Shown here one piece after another: positions 33,000-42,463 of a stretch of DNA of 64,000 bases (within the stretch, counting starts at the first letter, position 1; every line of letters begins with the position of its first letter). This DNA comes from Halobacillus mangrovi (GTDB lineage: Bacteria > Bacillota > Bacilli > Bacillales > Halobacillaceae). The position numbers and the translations under genes were made by a program. Location of the stretch: assembly GCF_002097535.1 (NCBI RefSeq), contig NZ_CP020772.1, positions 2,728,001 to 2,792,000 on the forward strand, read 5' to 3'. Below the pieces are notes generated by a model. It was not told where the DNA came from, ran no database searches, and saw only the letters and a program-made list of their open reading frames with translations.

Positions 33000-35963
33000 T
33001 TATTTTACTTCAAGTGATATATCATCGATCGAAATTTCATGACTATCAGCAAATTTCCCCATCAAAAACTTAAGCGAAGTGGTGTCATCCTCAGTCATAT
33101 CCCACTCAAACTCGTACGTCTGCATTTCATCCGTCAGAGAGACGACCTCGCTAAGGTAGCGGTGATATGCAGCATTCTCCATTGTTACCTCAATGTCTCT
33201 TGGATTAGTAGATTTCGCTTTAAAGGATAGCGTATACGTAATGTTTTTGCTTAACGCAAGCCCAGGCTGTTCTACAAGAACACTCCACGTTTCATTTCCA
33301 CCATTCTCAATATCTACTTTTAACATTTCATTAATGGCCGACACATTCGCCTGTGCATCATAATGAATGTATGGAGACCAGGCTTCCATTCCGTTGGCAA
33401 AATCCCCATTCTTCAATGGCTGTAGTTCCACTTGGTTGGATGTTTGTATAAGTCTTACATCATCCAAATATACGACTTCGGATTGACCTCCGAGCTTGAA
33501 AAGCAGCTGTGATTCTAAGTCCGTTGTGTTATCCGGCATTTGAAACGTAACGGTGTGAGATTTCATTTCCTTAGTTAAATCAATCACTTCTGAAGAAAAA
33601 TTTTCAGATCCATCTTGGCTGACGAGATCTACCTGGACGGTTCTATCATCCTCTGCACGTGCATGGAAAGTCAGTTCATATTCCTGTCCTTCCTGCAGTT
33701 GAATTCCGGTTTGTTTGAAAAGGATGTCATCAGCTTCTTCACCTTCTTTTAAAGGCTCAATTTCTGCTTCGCGTGTTTCTGGTGATACGCTTACTTCTGC
33801 TGAAGCTCCTTCTTGGGAATGTAATTCCCAATAGTTCAAACGTGTCATATCCCCTTGATCAAACGTGCCATTATAGATCCGGTTTCCGTCACTTAGAGGC
33901 GATTTGGAAGTTTCTTCTACCTGTTGATCCGTTACATCTTCTACCCGGACATTTCCTATCCAGACAGGGGCTAGTCCATTGCTTCCCATGTTGAATTCAA
34001 GTCTCGCTGCTAAGTCCGTATCCTGATTCAATGTAAACGTGTAATTGTAGGATTGGACCTCGTCACTAAGCTGGAAGGTCTTCTCACCAGAATAATTGGC
34101 ATAACCCCTTTCAGCTCCTCCTGAAACCTTTGTCATCAAATTCCGATTCGTGTTCGATTTCGCATCAAAGGTTACTTCGTACGTGTGACCTTTCAAGATG
34201 GCGATCTTCTGAATTTGCTGCAAGGACCACAAAGCGTTTCCAGGGTTTTCAATGGTTGTTTTTGCGAACCGCTCGCCGTCAACTTCTGTAGCCTCTATCG
34301 TCCCTTTCCCTTCAAATTGAGGCAATTTTAGGAAGTTCCAAAAGGTTGGATCAAGAGAATCTTCAGGTTGATCTACAATCGTAATCGGTTCTTGATAAGA
34401 CTGATCATAGATTAAATTTCCATCCTCCAGAGGCTGCTTAGCATCCTCTGGTAATTCTTCATCTTCGACTACTGGTTCAACAGGCTCCTTATAATCTCTC
34501 CCTGTCAACTCATAGACTCTTACATAGTCTACTTCCATTTCTCCAGGAAACTCGGTTGTTTCATCAGGGTTACCCCCATACCATCCGCCAACAGCTAGAT
34601 TTAAAATCATATAGAATTCTTGATCAAATGGAGCTGGGTAAGCATACTTGTCCGCTTGGTTCGTTCCTTTGCTGAACCAGTCATTCAATGTCTGATAAAG
34701 CTTTCCATCAACATACCAGCGGATCTCACCAGGTTCCCACTCTACAGAATAGGTATGATATCCAGTAATATCCTCTCCATCTGGAAAGTGATAGTCTCCA
34801 CTCGTATACGTGTTGTTCGGGTATTCTTCTCCGTAATGGATCGTACCACCGATCTTATGTGGAGTACCCCCTGCCGCTTCCATGATGTCGATTTCACCAG
34901 ATACAGGCCATGCGCCGTAAACATCATCTTCAGGCATCATCCAAAATGCAGGCCAATACCCCTGTCCTTCTGGCAATTTCATTTTTGCTTCGAACTTTCC
35001 GTATTTTTTACTGAAAAGTCCTTTCGTCTTCAGTTTTGCTGAAGTATAATCATATGTTCCATATTCGCCTTCTATAGGCTCTTCTTCTTTTTGTGCTCGA
35101 ATAACAAGTTTTCCGTCCTCTGTAAAGGAATTTTCACTTGAGTCGGTATAGTACTCCAATTCATTATTTCCCCAGCCCGGAGCAACAGGTTCACCATCTT
35201 CATCAATGATCCAGTTTCCGATATCATAGTCCCATTTGGTGCGGTCGATTTGATTGGATATAAACTCATCAGCCCAAACGAGCGACCAATCTGAGTTTTC
35301 CTTAGACGCATCAAAGACACGCACATCATTTAGGTCAGAATCAATGGTTAAGACATTATTTTGAATCGAATGATCAATATAAACGGTTCCCGTGACAGTA
35401 ATTTCTTCTAAAACAATATTCTTACCACTCGTGATCACCAGATCACCGTTTATTGTACTTTTTGAAAGTGTGACATTAGAGTGGTTGATCCAAGCGTTCC
35501 CCTTAATCTTTTCTCCTTCATATTTTCCTTTCTTGCCATAATACCCTTTTACAAAAGAACCGGCCATAGAAAGAACATCTAAACGTTTCACTGGCTTGTC
35601 GGAATCTTGATGCTGATTGAATTCATTTTCTAGTTGTGATGGAAGCAAGCGATCGCTAATTTCCTTTGCTTCCTCTTGCTTGATGACCTTGTTCAGATTT
35701 ACCTGTTGACCCATTACTTCTTCAATGGTTTGAATGACCTCTGCAGTCTCGACCCCGAACAAGTTGCCAAGAAAGGTCGCATACTCTTGATACGACATCG
35801 CTGCCTGATGAGTCTTTTGTTCCTTCAAACCATCTAACCATTCGCTCTCGTATTTATACTCTTTTGCTTCTCCATTCTTTGCTGAAGATTTTTCAGCTTG
35901 AACGGGTGAAAAACTTCCAAGGACAATCAGCACCGCCATGAAACAACAGAAAATTTTATTCAA
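33000..35963 (-). CDS. Secreted GH16 laminarinase with three C-terminal CBM4_9-type modules
   Basis: 987 residues. Signal peptide 1-23. An unassigned N-terminal part (24-225) includes beta-repeat-like TLSKSTINGDLVITSG. GH16 catalytic domain about 230-490, with the active site GEIDIMEAAGG: E357 nucleophile, D359, E362 acid/base; the DIME order is the laminarinase/lichenase type. Three modules of about 150 residues follow (515-665, 680-835, 840-987), each with the CBM4_9 pattern (WSLQQI, TYEVTFDAKS). It breaks beta-1,3-glucan outside the cell. TTG start with GGAGGAG upstream; a LacI operator stands just before it, so it is co-regulated with the transporter. Confidence 0.9.
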   Translation of the reverse strand: MNKIFCCFMAVLIVLGSFSPVQAEKSSAKNGEAKEYKYESEWLDGLKEQKTHQAAMSYQEYATFLGNLFGVETAEVIQTIEEVMGQQVNLNKVIKQEEAKEISDRLLPSQLENEFNQHQDSDKPVKRLDVLSMAGSFVKGYYGKKGKYEGEKIKGNAWINHSNVTLSKSTINGDLVITSGKNIVLEEITVTGTVYIDHSIQNNVLTIDSDLNDVRVFDASKENSDWSLVWADEFISNQIDRTKWDYDIGNWIIDEDGEPVAPGWGNNELEYYTDSSENSFTEDGKLVIRAQKEEEPIEGEYGTYDYTSAKLKTKGLFSKKYGKFEAKMKLPEGQGYWPAFWMMPEDDVYGAWPVSGEIDIMEAAGGTPHKIGGTIHYGEEYPNNTYTSGDYHFPDGEDITGYHTYSVEWEPGEIRWYVDGKLYQTLNDWFSKGTNQADKYAYPAPFDQEFYMILNLAVGGWYGGNPDETTEFPGEMEVDYVRVYELTGRDYKEPVEPVVEDEELPEDAKQPLEDGNLIYDQSYQEPITIVDQPEDSLDPTFWNFLKLPQFEGKGTIEATEVDGERFAKTTIENPGNALWSLQQIQKIAILKGHTYEVTFDAKSNTNRNLMTKVSGGAERGYANYSGEKTFQLSDEVQSYNYTFTLNQDTDLAARLEFNMGSNGLAPVWIGNVRVEDVTDQQVEETSKSPLSDGNRIYNGTFDQGDMTRLNYWELHSQEGASAEVSVSPETREAEIEPLKEGEEADDILFKQTGIQLQEGQEYELTFHARAEDDRTVQVDLVSQDGSENFSSEVIDLTKEMKSHTVTFQMPDNTTDLESQLLFKLGGQSEVVYLDDVRLIQTSNQVELQPLKNGDFANGMEAWSPYIHYDAQANVSAINEMLKVDIENGGNETWSVLVEQPGLALSKNITYTLSFKAKSTNPRDIEVTMENAAYHRYLSEVVSLTDEMQTYEFEWDMTEDDTTSLKFLMGKFADSHEISIDDISLEVK

Positions 35964-35997
35964 ACAAGCTCCTCCTTTAAATTTTATACCTACTCAG

Positions 35998-36009
35998 GAA
36001 ACCGGTTTC
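35998..36009. promoter_or_regulatory. LacI operator before the laminarinase
   Basis: GAAACCGGTTTC, the inner part of the larger palindrome at 41687, in the 64-base gap between the GH1 and GH16 genes. Confidence 0.7.
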
Positions 36010-36027
36010 GTTAAACAGCAAAAAAAA

Positions 36028-37374
36028 TTATCGTTCAAACCAATTGTTCGTAACCGTTTGCTTATACCAGTAAAAGCTGTCTTTTCTCGTGCGTTCAAAG
36101 GTTCTGAAATTGACGTGGATGATCCCAAACCGCTTTTCATATCCTTCCGCCCATTCAAAATTATCAAGCAGTGACCAGACAATATAGCCTTTGATTGGGA
36201 CACCGGCTTGGATGGCTCTTTGTAAGGACGTCAAATGTTGTTTTAAGTAATCAATCCGCTCTTGGTCGTTGACTGTTCCATTTTCGACTTCGTGGTTATA
36301 GCAGGCCCCGTTCTCCGTAATATAAATCGGGACTTCCCCATACGTTTCGTGAATGTTGGTCAGAACTCGATAAAAACCGTCCGCATAGATTGGCCAACCG
36401 ATATCTGTGCGACGCTCATCCAAAGGAACTTCTTCCACTTGGAACAACCCGTCATTCTCTTGGTAGCGACCTAGACTACCTGAATAATAGTTGATACCCA
36501 TGAAATCGATCGGCTGTGAAATGACGTCAAGATCGCCTTCTTCCACTTTCAAAAATGCCTGATGTTCTTCGAAAAGCTGAACTAGCTCATCAGGATAAGA
36601 TCCTTTGAATACCGGATCCATGAACCATTCCTTTTTCCACATCATTGAACGTTCACACGCTTTTTTGTCTGCTTCAGTTGGAGTGTAGGGCTGTAGCCAG
36701 TCCACATTCGGAGCGTAGCCGATTTCACCATCTGGAACAAGTTCTCTAAAGGACTGTACTGCCTTTCCATGAGCGAGCAACAAATGGTGTGCAACATCTA
36801 CACCGGCCTGCAAATCAGTCTTTCCTGGAGCGTGAATGCCTAAGTAGTTTGATAGAAACGAAGCACACCAGGGTTCATTAATCGTAATCCATTTCTTCAC
36901 TCGATCTCCGAATTCATTGAACATGGCGACCGCATAGTCATGGAACGCATCTGTTGTCGACCTGTTTTCCCAGCCTCCGTCTTCTTGTAAAACTTGCGGA
37001 AGGTCCCAGTGATAGAGTGTAATCATAGGCTCTATGCCGTTTTCAAGAAGCTCGTCAATTAAGTTCCTGTAGTAAGCAACCCCATTTGGATTAAGATCAC
37101 CAGTTCCTTGAGGGATGACCCTCGACCAGGAAATCGAAAACCTGTATAAATCTACACCTAAATCTTTCAGATGCTGCACGTCTTCTTTATAACGGTGATA
37201 GCTATCGCAAGCTTCATCACCATGGTCTCCGTTTTTAACGTTTCCCGGAGCATGAGCAAATGTATCCCAAATCGAAGGCGTTCGTCCGTCTTTGTGAGCC
37301 GCACCTTCGATTTGATAGGAAGCCGTTGCTGCTCCCCATTTCAATGTATCTGGAAATTGTATAGTAATTGTCAT
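36028..37374 (-). CDS. GH1 beta-glucosidase
   Basis: 448 residues, TIM barrel of family GH1. Acid/base E167 lies in TINEPWC and nucleophile E354 in YITENGACYN. N-terminal FPDTLKWGAATASYQIEGA is the family signature. It hydrolyses imported beta-glucosides such as laminaribiose in the cytosol. No signal peptide. The ATG at 37374 has GGAGG 8 bases upstream (five codons below the longest frame). Fifth gene of the locus read downstream from the transporter. Confidence 0.92.
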   Translation of the reverse strand: MTITIQFPDTLKWGAATASYQIEGAAHKDGRTPSIWDTFAHAPGNVKNGDHGDEACDSYHRYKEDVQHLKDLGVDLYRFSISWSRVIPQGTGDLNPNGVAYYRNLIDELLENGIEPMITLYHWDLPQVLQEDGGWENRSTTDAFHDYAVAMFNEFGDRVKKWITINEPWCASFLSNYLGIHAPGKTDLQAGVDVAHHLLLAHGKAVQSFRELVPDGEIGYAPNVDWLQPYTPTEADKKACERSMMWKKEWFMDPVFKGSYPDELVQLFEEHQAFLKVEEGDLDVISQPIDFMGINYYSGSLGRYQENDGLFQVEEVPLDERRTDIGWPIYADGFYRVLTNIHETYGEVPIYITENGACYNHEVENGTVNDQERIDYLKQHLTSLQRAIQAGVPIKGYIVWSLLDNFEWAEGYEKRFGIIHVNFRTFERTRKDSFYWYKQTVTNNWFER

Positions 37375-37416
37375 CTGTAAAACCTCCAACGCTTTATGAA
37401 GGAATGGCTTATTTCT

Positions 37417-38424
37417 CTATACGCTAGATGACCGTATGACTAGCTCAGGATCCACTTTAACTGGGTAAATACCCTGGTTTTCCTGAATGAGATCATCAAG
37501 CATATAGGCAGCCAGTTTCCCTAATTTTTGTTTGTCTTGCTTCACGGTTGTTAAGGGTGGATCACTGTAACGGCAGGATTCAATATCATCACAGCCGATC
37601 AGTTGAATATCTTTTGGAACAGCCATTCCTTTCTCCTTGATGGCCTTCAACGCTCCTAACGCCATCATGTCAGAAGCAGCGAACACAGCTTGAGGCAATT
37701 CATCTGTCTCTAAGATCTGTTTCATAGCTCCATAGCCGCTTTCTTCAAAGAAGTCCCCGTACTTGATCCACGCATCATTAATCGGTAACCCGAATTGCTT
37801 CATGCCTTCCATGAATCCCTCATTCCTGATTCCCGCAATCAAGGAATCGGGTTTCCCGCCAATATAAGCCACTTTTCTAATTTGATTTAAGTAGAGGTGC
37901 TCCACCACTTTTAAACCGATTTTTGTATTATCTGTCATGATGTAACTCGAACGAGGTCCCTCTAATTTCAAGTCGATTCCCATACAAGGAATCTCGCTTT
38001 TCGCAATTTCTTTAACCTCTTCTTCAATCTCATCCCCTGCAATGATCAGGCAGCCGTCTACATGGAAATGTTTACACCGTTCCAAGTACTTGCTTTCTCC
38101 TTTGTAAAATTTCTCATTTGAAAACAAAAGGATGTCATAACCTAAACCGCCTACCGACTTTTTAAAAGCGTTGACTACTTCATTGAAGAACGGGTGGGTA
38201 AAATCAACATTAATTTTACCGGCATAAATCAATCCGATTAAATTGGATTTCTTAGTTGCTAATGATTTTGCAGAAAATGTTGGCTGGTACTTTGTGTCCT
38301 CTATGATTTTATAAACTTTTTCCCGTGTCGCTTCGCTGATTCCTCCATAATTGTTGATAATTTTGGATACAGTGGCTGGTGATACTCCAGCCATTTTAGC
38401 GATATCTCTGATTGTTAAGTCCAT
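37417..38424 (-). CDS. LacI-family regulator of the laminarin locus
   Basis: 335 residues. N-terminal HTH MDLTIRDIAKMAGVSPATVSK with the hinge helix KSLATKKSN; the rest is the periplasmic-binding-like sugar domain. The palindrome TTTACGAAACCGGTTTCG... present in the locus is a typical LacI target. It lies between the permease and GH1 genes. Expected to repress until a laminari-oligosaccharide binds. Confidence 0.88.
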   Translation of the reverse strand: MDLTIRDIAKMAGVSPATVSKIINNYGGISEATREKVYKIIEDTKYQPTFSAKSLATKKSNLIGLIYAGKINVDFTHPFFNEVVNAFKKSVGGLGYDILLFSNEKFYKGESKYLERCKHFHVDGCLIIAGDEIEEEVKEIAKSEIPCMGIDLKLEGPRSSYIMTDNTKIGLKVVEHLYLNQIRKVAYIGGKPDSLIAGIRNEGFMEGMKQFGLPINDAWIKYGDFFEESGYGAMKQILETDELPQAVFAASDMMALGALKAIKEKGMAVPKDIQLIGCDDIESCRYSDPPLTTVKQDKQKLGKLAAYMLDDLIQENQGIYPVKVDPELVIRSSSV

Positions 38425-38496
38425 CCGTTACAGCTCCTTACACATATCCAAGTTCTTATTTCTACATTGTACCAACAATTAGAAGGAGTAGCATGG

Positions 38497-39336
38497 TTAT
38501 TTGATCGATCCTTCTGTGATACTTGAAATAAACCATTTATTGAAGAAAAGAAAGATAACGATCAATGGAACAGTTGCCCAAAATACTCCAGAAAGCAGCA
38601 TTCCAAAATCAACCCGAAACGCATTGTTTAGAGATGCAAGTGCAACTTGTAAAGTATAGGACGATGGGTCGCGAAGTACGGTAAACTGCCATAAGAATTC
38701 ACCCCATACAAGAGTGAACACGATAATACCAAGCGTAGCAAATGCAGGTTTAATGATTGGTAAGACGATACTCCAATAAATTCTGAAATTCGAGCAACCA
38801 TCCAGTTTAGCAGCTTCCATCAATTCATCAGGAACCGACTGGCTGATATATTGCCGCATCAGGAAGATTCCCAGTGGATTCAGCAAGAAAAGCACTCCAG
38901 CTCCAAGCAGTGTATCCAGCCACCCTAGTTGAGAAATCAGATAATATTGAGGAATTAATCCCAATTGTGGCGGAATTACCATCGTAAGTAGAATACAAAT
39001 GAACAAAAAGTTTTTGCCTGGAAATTCAAATTTCGCAAAGGCGTAGCCTGCCAGTGAGCTGATTATGAGAACAGCCACTGTGACAGTCGTACATAGGAGG
39101 ATCGTATTCCACATCGCCTGGAAAAATGGAATGGTATCCAACACTTTCTGGAAATTCTCGACCAGCATTCCCCCTGGAAGGATCGTAGGCGGAATTGAAT
39201 TATAAGCAGCACTCGGTCTTGTGGCCATAACGAACATCCAGTAAAACGGAAATAAGGATAAAAGAGAAGCAATCGTCAGCACAACATAGACCGGTATTGT
39301 ACTCTTATTCAACTTGCTTTTGTGTTGCTGCTTCAT
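38497..39336 (-). CDS. Sugar ABC transporter permease (MalG type)
   Basis: 279 residues with six helices and the EAA loop ELMEAAKLDGCSNFRIYW-type sequence (EAA...G...IVLPIIKP). The ATG overlaps the stop codon of the upstream permease (ATGA, 39333-39336), and GAGGTG lies 7 bases above. Carbohydrate uptake type 1 subfamily. Pairs with the next permease and the lipoprotein. Confidence 0.9.
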   Translation of the reverse strand: MKQQHKSKLNKSTIPVYVVLTIASLLSLFPFYWMFVMATRPSAAYNSIPPTILPGGMLVENFQKVLDTIPFFQAMWNTILLCTTVTVAVLIISSLAGYAFAKFEFPGKNFLFICILLTMVIPPQLGLIPQYYLISQLGWLDTLLGAGVLFLLNPLGIFLMRQYISQSVPDELMEAAKLDGCSNFRIYWSIVLPIIKPAFATLGIIVFTLVWGEFLWQFTVLRDPSSYTLQVALASLNNAFRVDFGMLLSGVFWATVPLIVIFLFFNKWFISSITEGSIK

Positions 39337-40286
39337 GATTTGACACCTCTCTTCTTGCTGCCTGCTCCAGAAGTCAGCCACGTGTTCAGGGCAGCTGCTC
39401 CAACAATGATGATTAACAATAATACTGCCGTAGCTGATGCTGTACCAAAGGAACCTAAGTTAAAGGCATCTCGATACAAGTACATGACTACAGTCATTGC
39501 CTCATCACGACTGAATGCTGATGACCCTAAGAAAACAGTTGGCTCGGCAAATAGCTGTAAAGCTCCTACTGTGGACATAAATACGGTCAGAACAATAAAT
39601 GGCTTCAATAATGGAATCGTAATATGAAAGAATTGCTGGACTTTGTTCGCTCCATCAATTGTTGCTGCTTCATACAAATCTTTCGGAATACTTTGAAGAC
39701 CAGCTAAATAGATGATGGTGTTATACCCCACCCAACGCCAAAATACCATGAGCGAGATCGCAATTTTTGCTCCCCATTCAGAGGTCTTCCAACTGACAGG
39801 GTCAAATCCAAACCATCCAATCACGTAGTTTGCAAGAGCACTCTCATTGCTGCTGAAAAATACTCCGAAAACTAATGCAACAGCTACCATGGAGGTAATG
39901 TAAGGCATAAATATTGTGACTCTGAAAAAATTTGTGAAACGTATGACAGCCATATTTAAGAAGTAGGCTAAAATAATCCCCACAATTAACTGTGGAGCTG
40001 TCCCCATTAATCCCATAAGGACTGTGTTATATAACGATTTCCAAAACAAAGGATCCTGTAGAACGATAGCAAAGTTGTTCATCCCTACAAATTCCATTTC
40101 ACCTAAACCATTCCACTTCTGAAAAGCAAGGACAATACTAAAAATGGCTGGATAAAGCCCAATGATACCAAAAACGATAAAGAAAGGAGCCACATATAAA
40201 TATCCTGAGATCATATCCTTCTTCTTCTCAGATAATTTTTTGGCTTTTACCGTAGATGCTCTTGCTTGCTTGTGTACGTTCTCCAA
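39333..40286 (-). CDS. Sugar ABC transporter permease (MalF type)
   Basis: 317 residues, six to seven helices, EAA loop EAATIDGANKVQQFFHITIP. Basic N-terminus. It follows the binding protein gene by about 60 bases. No ATPase subunit is in the locus, so it likely shares an MsmX-type ATPase from elsewhere. Confidence 0.9.
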   Translation of the reverse strand: MENVHKQARASTVKAKKLSEKKKDMISGYLYVAPFFIVFGIIGLYPAIFSIVLAFQKWNGLGEMEFVGMNNFAIVLQDPLFWKSLYNTVLMGLMGTAPQLIVGIILAYFLNMAVIRFTNFFRVTIFMPYITSMVAVALVFGVFFSSNESALANYVIGWFGFDPVSWKTSEWGAKIAISLMVFWRWVGYNTIIYLAGLQSIPKDLYEAATIDGANKVQQFFHITIPLLKPFIVLTVFMSTVGALQLFAEPTVFLGSSAFSRDEAMTVVMYLYRDAFNLGSFGTASATAVLLLIIIVGAAALNTWLTSGAGSKKRGVKS

Positions 40287-40346
40287 ACTTTCTCCCCCCT
40301 TATGTAATCAGGGCTAGATGAAAGCTTCATCCAGCCCGATTGACTT

Positions 40347-41633
40347 TTATCGCTTCATTAGATCTTCAATACGCTTGACGGCAGCCTCCCACTCTTTCTC
40401 AGGATCTCCGCCTTCTTGCACATTACGTAATGCTGTCAAAATTTCATTGTTCACAGTAACGTATTTTGGTCCTTTGTAAACTTCAGGAATTTGTTTAGCG
40501 GCTTCAGCAAAATATTTCGCTGTATTTTGGCCACCAAAATACTCATCAGAATTATTCTTGAACTCTTCCATTTCATAAACAGATGGTGCGGATGGGAATA
40601 GTCCACTTTCAACAAAAGATTTTAGTTGGTTTTCTGGAGATAGAAGCCATTTCGAAAATTCATAAGCTGCTTTCTCATGTTCCGTTTCTGCAGGAATCGC
40701 TACATAAGAACCGCCCCAGTTACCTGCAAATTGTTCTGGTAATGTGGTCACGCGCCATTTCCCTTTGCCTTCCGGAGCATTTTCAGTCATGTACCCCTTC
40801 AACCAGGCTGGTGCCATTTCTACTGCAAATCCGCCTTTATTCAAAGCGTTTGCCCATTCAGGCGTCCACATTTCAAAATTACCAACGTAACCTTCTGAAT
40901 CTAAATCAACAGCGAAATCATAGGCTTCTTTAACGCCGCTTTCACCGTTGCCAATTAATAGTTCACCGTCCCGGTTAAAATAACTATCCTCAAGTGCATC
41001 CATATGGGCACGAAACGCCATTTCCATACTGTCTACCATGGGCTGGCCTGTCTCATCAAGAACTTTCTTGGCTGCATCCTTGAATTCATCAGGAGTAGAA
41101 ATAACTTCACTTACTTTATCAGGATCTGTCGGCAGGCTGGCATTTTCGAATACATCCGTGTGATAATACATGGCTTTTGGACCGATATCTGTCGGAAGAC
41201 CGAATAAGAAGTCTCCTTCCCCATTCTCAGCACCATTCCATTTCCAATCTAAGTATTGATCTTGGACTTCTTCTGCACCTAAATCATATAAGTTCACGAA
41301 TCGATCTTGCGCTTCACGGTAGCGGTCTAATTGATCCACTTCAATCATCGCTAAGTCTGGAGCTCCTGTTCCAGCAGAAATCGCTGTGAACAAACTATTA
41401 TGGTGATCCCCAAGTTCTGACGTCTTCACATTGATTTTCACGTTTGGATTTTCTTTCTCATATTCTTTTGCTAATGCTTCATAGTTGGTTGCACCAAATA
41501 CCCAAAAATCTAATGTTATCTCTTTATCCTTCTGCCCTTCACCAGATGCAGAATCTTCCCCTCCGCTACAGGCAAAAAGAAACGCACTTAAACTAAGTAA
41601 AAGAACAGCCAGCAAACCTTTTCTAAAATTCAT
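40347..41633 (-). CDS. Sugar-binding lipoprotein of an ABC transporter
   Basis: 428 residues, family 1 solute-binding protein. Lipobox LFACSGGED near residue 22, so it is a lipid-anchored extracellular receptor. Trp/Tyr-rich pocket residues (GGSYVAIP, WTPEWANAL) fit oligosaccharide binding. First gene of the laminarin transport operon; GGAGGGG lies before the ATG. The substrate, laminari-oligosaccharides, is inferred from GH16/GH1 neighbours. Confidence 0.9.
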   Translation of the reverse strand: MNFRKGLLAVLLLSLSAFLFACSGGEDSASGEGQKDKEITLDFWVFGATNYEALAKEYEKENPNVKINVKTSELGDHHNSLFTAISAGTGAPDLAMIEVDQLDRYREAQDRFVNLYDLGAEEVQDQYLDWKWNGAENGEGDFLFGLPTDIGPKAMYYHTDVFENASLPTDPDKVSEVISTPDEFKDAAKKVLDETGQPMVDSMEMAFRAHMDALEDSYFNRDGELLIGNGESGVKEAYDFAVDLDSEGYVGNFEMWTPEWANALNKGGFAVEMAPAWLKGYMTENAPEGKGKWRVTTLPEQFAGNWGGSYVAIPAETEHEKAAYEFSKWLLSPENQLKSFVESGLFPSAPSVYEMEEFKNNSDEYFGGQNTAKYFAEAAKQIPEVYKGPKYVTVNNEILTALRNVQEGGDPEKEWEAAVKRIEDLMKR

Positions 41634-41686
41634 TTGTTTAACCCCTCCAAATAGACTTTTTCGATCCCTGTACCAATTGTTTCTTG

Positions 41687-41708
41687 TTTACGAAACCGGT
41701 TTCGTAAA
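41687..41708. promoter_or_regulatory. LacI operator, full 22-bp palindrome
   Basis: TTTACGAAACC followed by its exact inverse complement, GGTTTCGTAAA, 54 bases above the binding protein start and 39 bases below the -10 box. Confidence 0.85.
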
Positions 41709-41746
41709 CGTCTAAAAAAAATCAATTGATTTCTTGCGTTGAGTCG

Positions 41747-41775
41747 ATTATATCGATAATTGAATCCGTTTTCAA
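41747..41775 (-). promoter_or_regulatory. Promoter of the laminarin transport operon
   Basis: Minus-strand TTGAAA (41770-41775), spacer of 17, TATAAT (41747-41752). Confidence 0.75.
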
Positions 41776-41818
41776 TACTTTTTTTGATGAAAAAACAGGA
41801 AATTCGCAAAAATTAAGT

Positions 41819-41833
41819 AAACCGGTTTCGTTA
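41819..41833. promoter_or_regulatory. Upstream LacI operator copy
   Basis: AAACCGGTTTCGTT, matching the main palindrome for 14 bases, about 44 bases above the -35 box. With the downstream copy it could allow loop formation. Confidence 0.65.
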
Positions 41834-41936
41834 TCATTGAAACTTGCCTTTCAATTAAAAGACTTCTTTCTTTAAGAGAGCTTTGACTTTATGTATGAGA
41901 TGTCTCAAAATAGAGAAGAGCGAAGAGGTGAAACGG

Positions 41937-42347
41937 ATGGCAGAAAAAGTGTCTAATACAAGATGGTTCGGCATGGCGCTAAAAGCATTGATTGTTTTAG
42001 CCAGTAACGAAGGCCTGTGCCCAAGTGGTAAATTAGCGGAAAAACTTGAATCCAAATCGGTATTTTTAAGAAAAATATTGACCCACCTCGTTAAGGCGGG
42101 TTTAATTCAGGCAAAAGAAGGCCGTGATGGTGGGTATTCGTTGGTTAAAGCACCGAGTGAAATCACACTTTCAGAAGTTTATAAAGCGATGAAGGTTGAG
42201 ACGTTTCCGAAAGAATTCTTAAGCGTTGAAAGTAAAGTATGCTTTGACCCTTCTACTAGAGATGCCCTATGTGAATTACGTGAAGAAATGGAAACCTGGA
42301 TTCTCGAAGGGTTAGAACAAAAAACCATAGCTGATCTCATGAAGTAA
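41937..42347 (+). CDS. Rrf2-family transcription regulator
   Basis: 136 residues. Wing-HTH of the Rrf2 type: TRWFGMALKALIVLASNEG, then SKSVFLRKILTHLVKAGLIQAKEG and GGYSLVKAPSEITLSEVYKA. Two cysteines (VCFDPS and ALCELRE) are present but not the three-Cys cluster of Fe-S types like NsrR/IscR, so it may be a YwnA-like regulator. The ATG at 41937 has GAGGTG 6 bases upstream. Nearest target is the nitroreductase behind it. Confidence 0.85.
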   Translation: MAEKVSNTRWFGMALKALIVLASNEGLCPSGKLAEKLESKSVFLRKILTHLVKAGLIQAKEGRDGGYSLVKAPSEITLSEVYKAMKVETFPKEFLSVESKVCFDPSTRDALCELREEMETWILEGLEQKTIADLMK

Positions 42348-42348
42348 T

Positions 42349-42378
42349 AAACGAAGCCGTAGACGGTTTCGTTTTTTT
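42349..42378 (+). terminator. Terminator of the Rrf2 gene
   Basis: AAACGAAGCCGT and ACGGTTTCGTTT (one mismatch) followed by Ts, right after the stop. Confidence 0.85.
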
Positions 42379-42393
42379 TATAAGTAACTGTAA

Positions 42394-42429
42394 TTGACAA
42401 AAGAACAGTTAGCGAAATATACTGTTCTT
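42394..42429 (+). promoter_or_regulatory. Promoter and palindrome of the nitroreductase gene
   Basis: TTGACA (42394-42399) and TATACT (42418-42423), spacer 18. AAGAACAGT (42401-42409) and ACTGTTCTT (42421-42429) are exact inverse copies that bracket the spacer and -10 box; a repressor, perhaps the Rrf2 protein, would fit. Confidence 0.6.
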
Positions 42430-42463
42430 GTATGAAATACAGTTAATGAAGGAGACCAGTGTT

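Noticed and set aside
34620..35042. 140-codon plus-strand frame
   Set aside because: Antisense to the GH16 catalytic domain, whose active site is clear on the minus strand.
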